Below the pieces are notes generated by a model. The model saw nothing but the letters and a program-made list of their open reading frames with translations. It was not told where the DNA came from and did not search any database. This document shows positions 6,517-7,036 of a DNA stretch of 7,036 bases, piece by piece. How positions within the stretch are numbered: the first letter of the stretch is position 1; the number at the start of each line of letters is the position of its first letter. This DNA comes from JBJENW01 sp051880395. Its GTDB lineage: Bacteria > Bacillota > Clostridia > Lachnospirales > Lachnospiraceae. The position numbers and the translations under genes were made by a program. Location: the NCBI GenBank assembly GCA_051880395.1, contig JBJENW010000332.1, forward strand, positions 1-7,036, written 5' to 3'.

Positions 6517-6560
6517 GCGGCAGAGCGTAACAGATAAAACTGTTTGCCTGCCGTTTTTTA
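6517..6560 (+). terminator. Intrinsic terminator after the unknown gene
   Basis: CGGCAG (6518-6523) pairs with CTGCCG (6548-6553). The stem continues imperfectly to AACAG (6529-6533) with CTGTT (6540-6544) around a 6-base loop, and a run of six T follows (6554-6559). It ends the transcription unit that starts at 5241-5269. Its left arm begins CGGCAGAGC, identical to the terminator at 3580-3630. Confidence 0.82.
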
Positions 6561-6586
6561 TCAAATGTAAAATCGCACATTTGATA
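6559..6586. promoter_or_regulatory. Perfect 10-bp inverted repeat over a -35 box: candidate operator
   Basis: TATCAAATGT (6559-6568) and ACATTTGATA (6577-6586) are exact reverse complements with an 8-base spacer. The right half contains TTGATA, the -35 box of the next promoter. A dimeric repressor bound here would block polymerase. No T-run follows it and a full terminator lies just upstream, so an operator is more likely than a terminator. The regulator is not in the window. Confidence 0.5.
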
Positions 6587-6609
6587 TTATTCGAGATGAT
6601 GGTTATGAT
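6581..6609 (+). promoter_or_regulatory. SigA-type promoter for the small gene at 6637
   Basis: TTGATA (6581-6586) and TATGAT (6604-6609) each match consensus at 5 of 6 positions and are exactly 17 bases apart. The expected start near 6616 leaves a leader of about 20 bases containing the ribosome binding site. Confidence 0.68.
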
Positions 6610-6623
6610 ATAAGAAAAAGATT

Positions 6624-6631
6624 AGAGGTGA
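6624..6631 (+). promoter_or_regulatory. Ribosome binding site that sets a GTG start at 6637
   Basis: AGAGGTGA matches the anti-Shine-Dalgarno sequence well and lies 5 bases before GTG 6637. An in-frame GTG at 6628 falls inside this site, so it is unlikely to be the start. ATG 6635 is in another frame and is followed at once by a stop. Confidence 0.65.
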
Positions 6632-6636
6632 CTGAT

Positions 6637-6960
6637 GTGAGTAAAACATATTTTGACCTACCATCCCGTTTGGAAAGAGATTTTGCAGAAATTGACAGTA
6701 AAATTGTAATGAATCTGTATGATACTAATAATGAATATGCTCAGTTGCAGCAACAGATTTCTGACTTAACGAAAAAGTATCCTTTTATAGAAAATGTTAT
6801 AGAGGGAGAGGGTGAAATCCATATTTCTAATGATGAACACGAAGTTCTTGTTCAGTATTTTAAGTTGAACCGAAAATTGAGCGATATGGAACGTCTGCAT
6901 ATTTATTTTTGCGGACACACAGATGCAGTTGCTTATCTTAAAAAAATCAAAGCAATATAA
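6637..6960 (+). CDS. Small ICE-associated protein, tentatively DUF6664 family
   Basis: A protein of 107 aa from GTG 6637, beginning (M)SKTYFDLPSRLERDF. It is hydrophilic and soluble, with no signal peptide or membrane segment. Residues about 15-45 are probably helical (coiled-coil-like, NEYAQLQQQISDLTKKYP). A short central segment IEGEGEIHISNDEHEVL is followed by a second helix-rich part ending YFCGHTDAVAYLKKIKAI. The motif GHxDAxxYLKKI near the C-terminus reminds me of a small uncharacterised family common in clostridial ICEs (DUF6664); this is from memory and not verified. Its function is unknown. It has its own promoter, overlapped by a possible operator, so expression is probably controlled separately from the gene upstream. 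The stop codon shares one base with a possible following start. Confidence 0.75.
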   Translation: MSKTYFDLPSRLERDFAEIDSKIVMNLYDTNNEYAQLQQQISDLTKKYPFIENVIEGEGEIHISNDEHEVLVQYFKLNRKLSDMERLHIYFCGHTDAVAYLKKIKAI

Positions 6961-7036
6961 TGAAGAAAGGGCACGGTGTAAGGGTACGAAAAATAAACTG
7001 TGTAAATGCAAAATCCCTTGAATTTTTGACAATACT
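6960..7036 (+). CDS. Possible start of a further gene, open to the right edge
   Basis: ATG 6960-6962 overlaps the preceding stop codon as TAATG, and 25 codons run without a stop to the window end, starting MKKGHGVRVRKINCVNAKSL. The one-base overlap suggests translational coupling, but no Shine-Dalgarno sequence precedes it. The stretch is short, so the open frame may be chance. The product cannot be named. Confidence 0.3.
   Translation, partial: MKKGHGVRVRKINCVNAKSLEFLTI

Noticed and set aside
7026..7031. TTGACA near the right edge as a promoter
   Set aside because: The window ends before a -10 box could be seen, and the hexamer lies in an open frame. It cannot be judged.

Overview
The window looks like part of an integrative and conjugative element (ICE) of the Tn1549/clostridial CTn type, carried by a gut Clostridia-like Firmicute. 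Three signs support this: the left part has a conjugation-module gene order typical of such elements (VirB4-type ATPase, class B sortase, membrane-anchored CHAP hydrolase); ribosome binding sites are strong AGGAGG-type; and promoters are SigA-like. The species cannot be told from the sequence.

Layout. (1) Positions 3-3574 hold three closely spaced rightward genes, presumably one operon: the 3' part of a VirB4/CD1110-type conjugation ATPase, a class B sortase, and a long CD1108-type protein with an Ala/Lys-rich N-terminal arm, one membrane segment and an extracellular CHAP domain. A strong, probably bidirectional, intrinsic terminator follows directly. (2) Positions 3638-5229 are a complete IS4-family insertion sequence on the minus strand. 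It can be delimited to the base: 14-bp perfect terminal inverted repeats are flanked by an exact 8-bp target duplication GAGTCAAA, and the 417-aa transposase has an intact DDE triad and YREK signature. Removing the IS and one repeat restores an intergenic region of 128 bp. (3) Positions 5230-6484 hold a SigA-type promoter and a 393-aa protein I do not recognise, in clearly AT-richer DNA than the conjugation genes, ending at an intrinsic terminator. (4) Positions 6559-6960 hold an inverted repeat overlapping the -35 box of a good promoter, then a GTG-started gene of about 107 aa resembling a small protein family of clostridial ICEs (tentatively DUF6664). A further frame, open to the right edge, may begin by overlapping its stop codon.

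How the parts relate. The left operon would supply the energy-providing ATPase, the surface-protein anchoring enzyme and the cell-wall opening enzyme of a Gram-positive type IV secretion system. The IS sits between that operon and a cargo/accessory region. It interrupts neither the terminator nor the native promoter of the unknown gene, but it adds an outward-facing promoter-like sequence that could change that gene's expression. The most notable points are the unknown cargo gene, the inverted repeat that can pair over the transposase start codon, the outward promoter at the IS end, and two terminators with the same core sequence bracketing the IS plus unknown gene.
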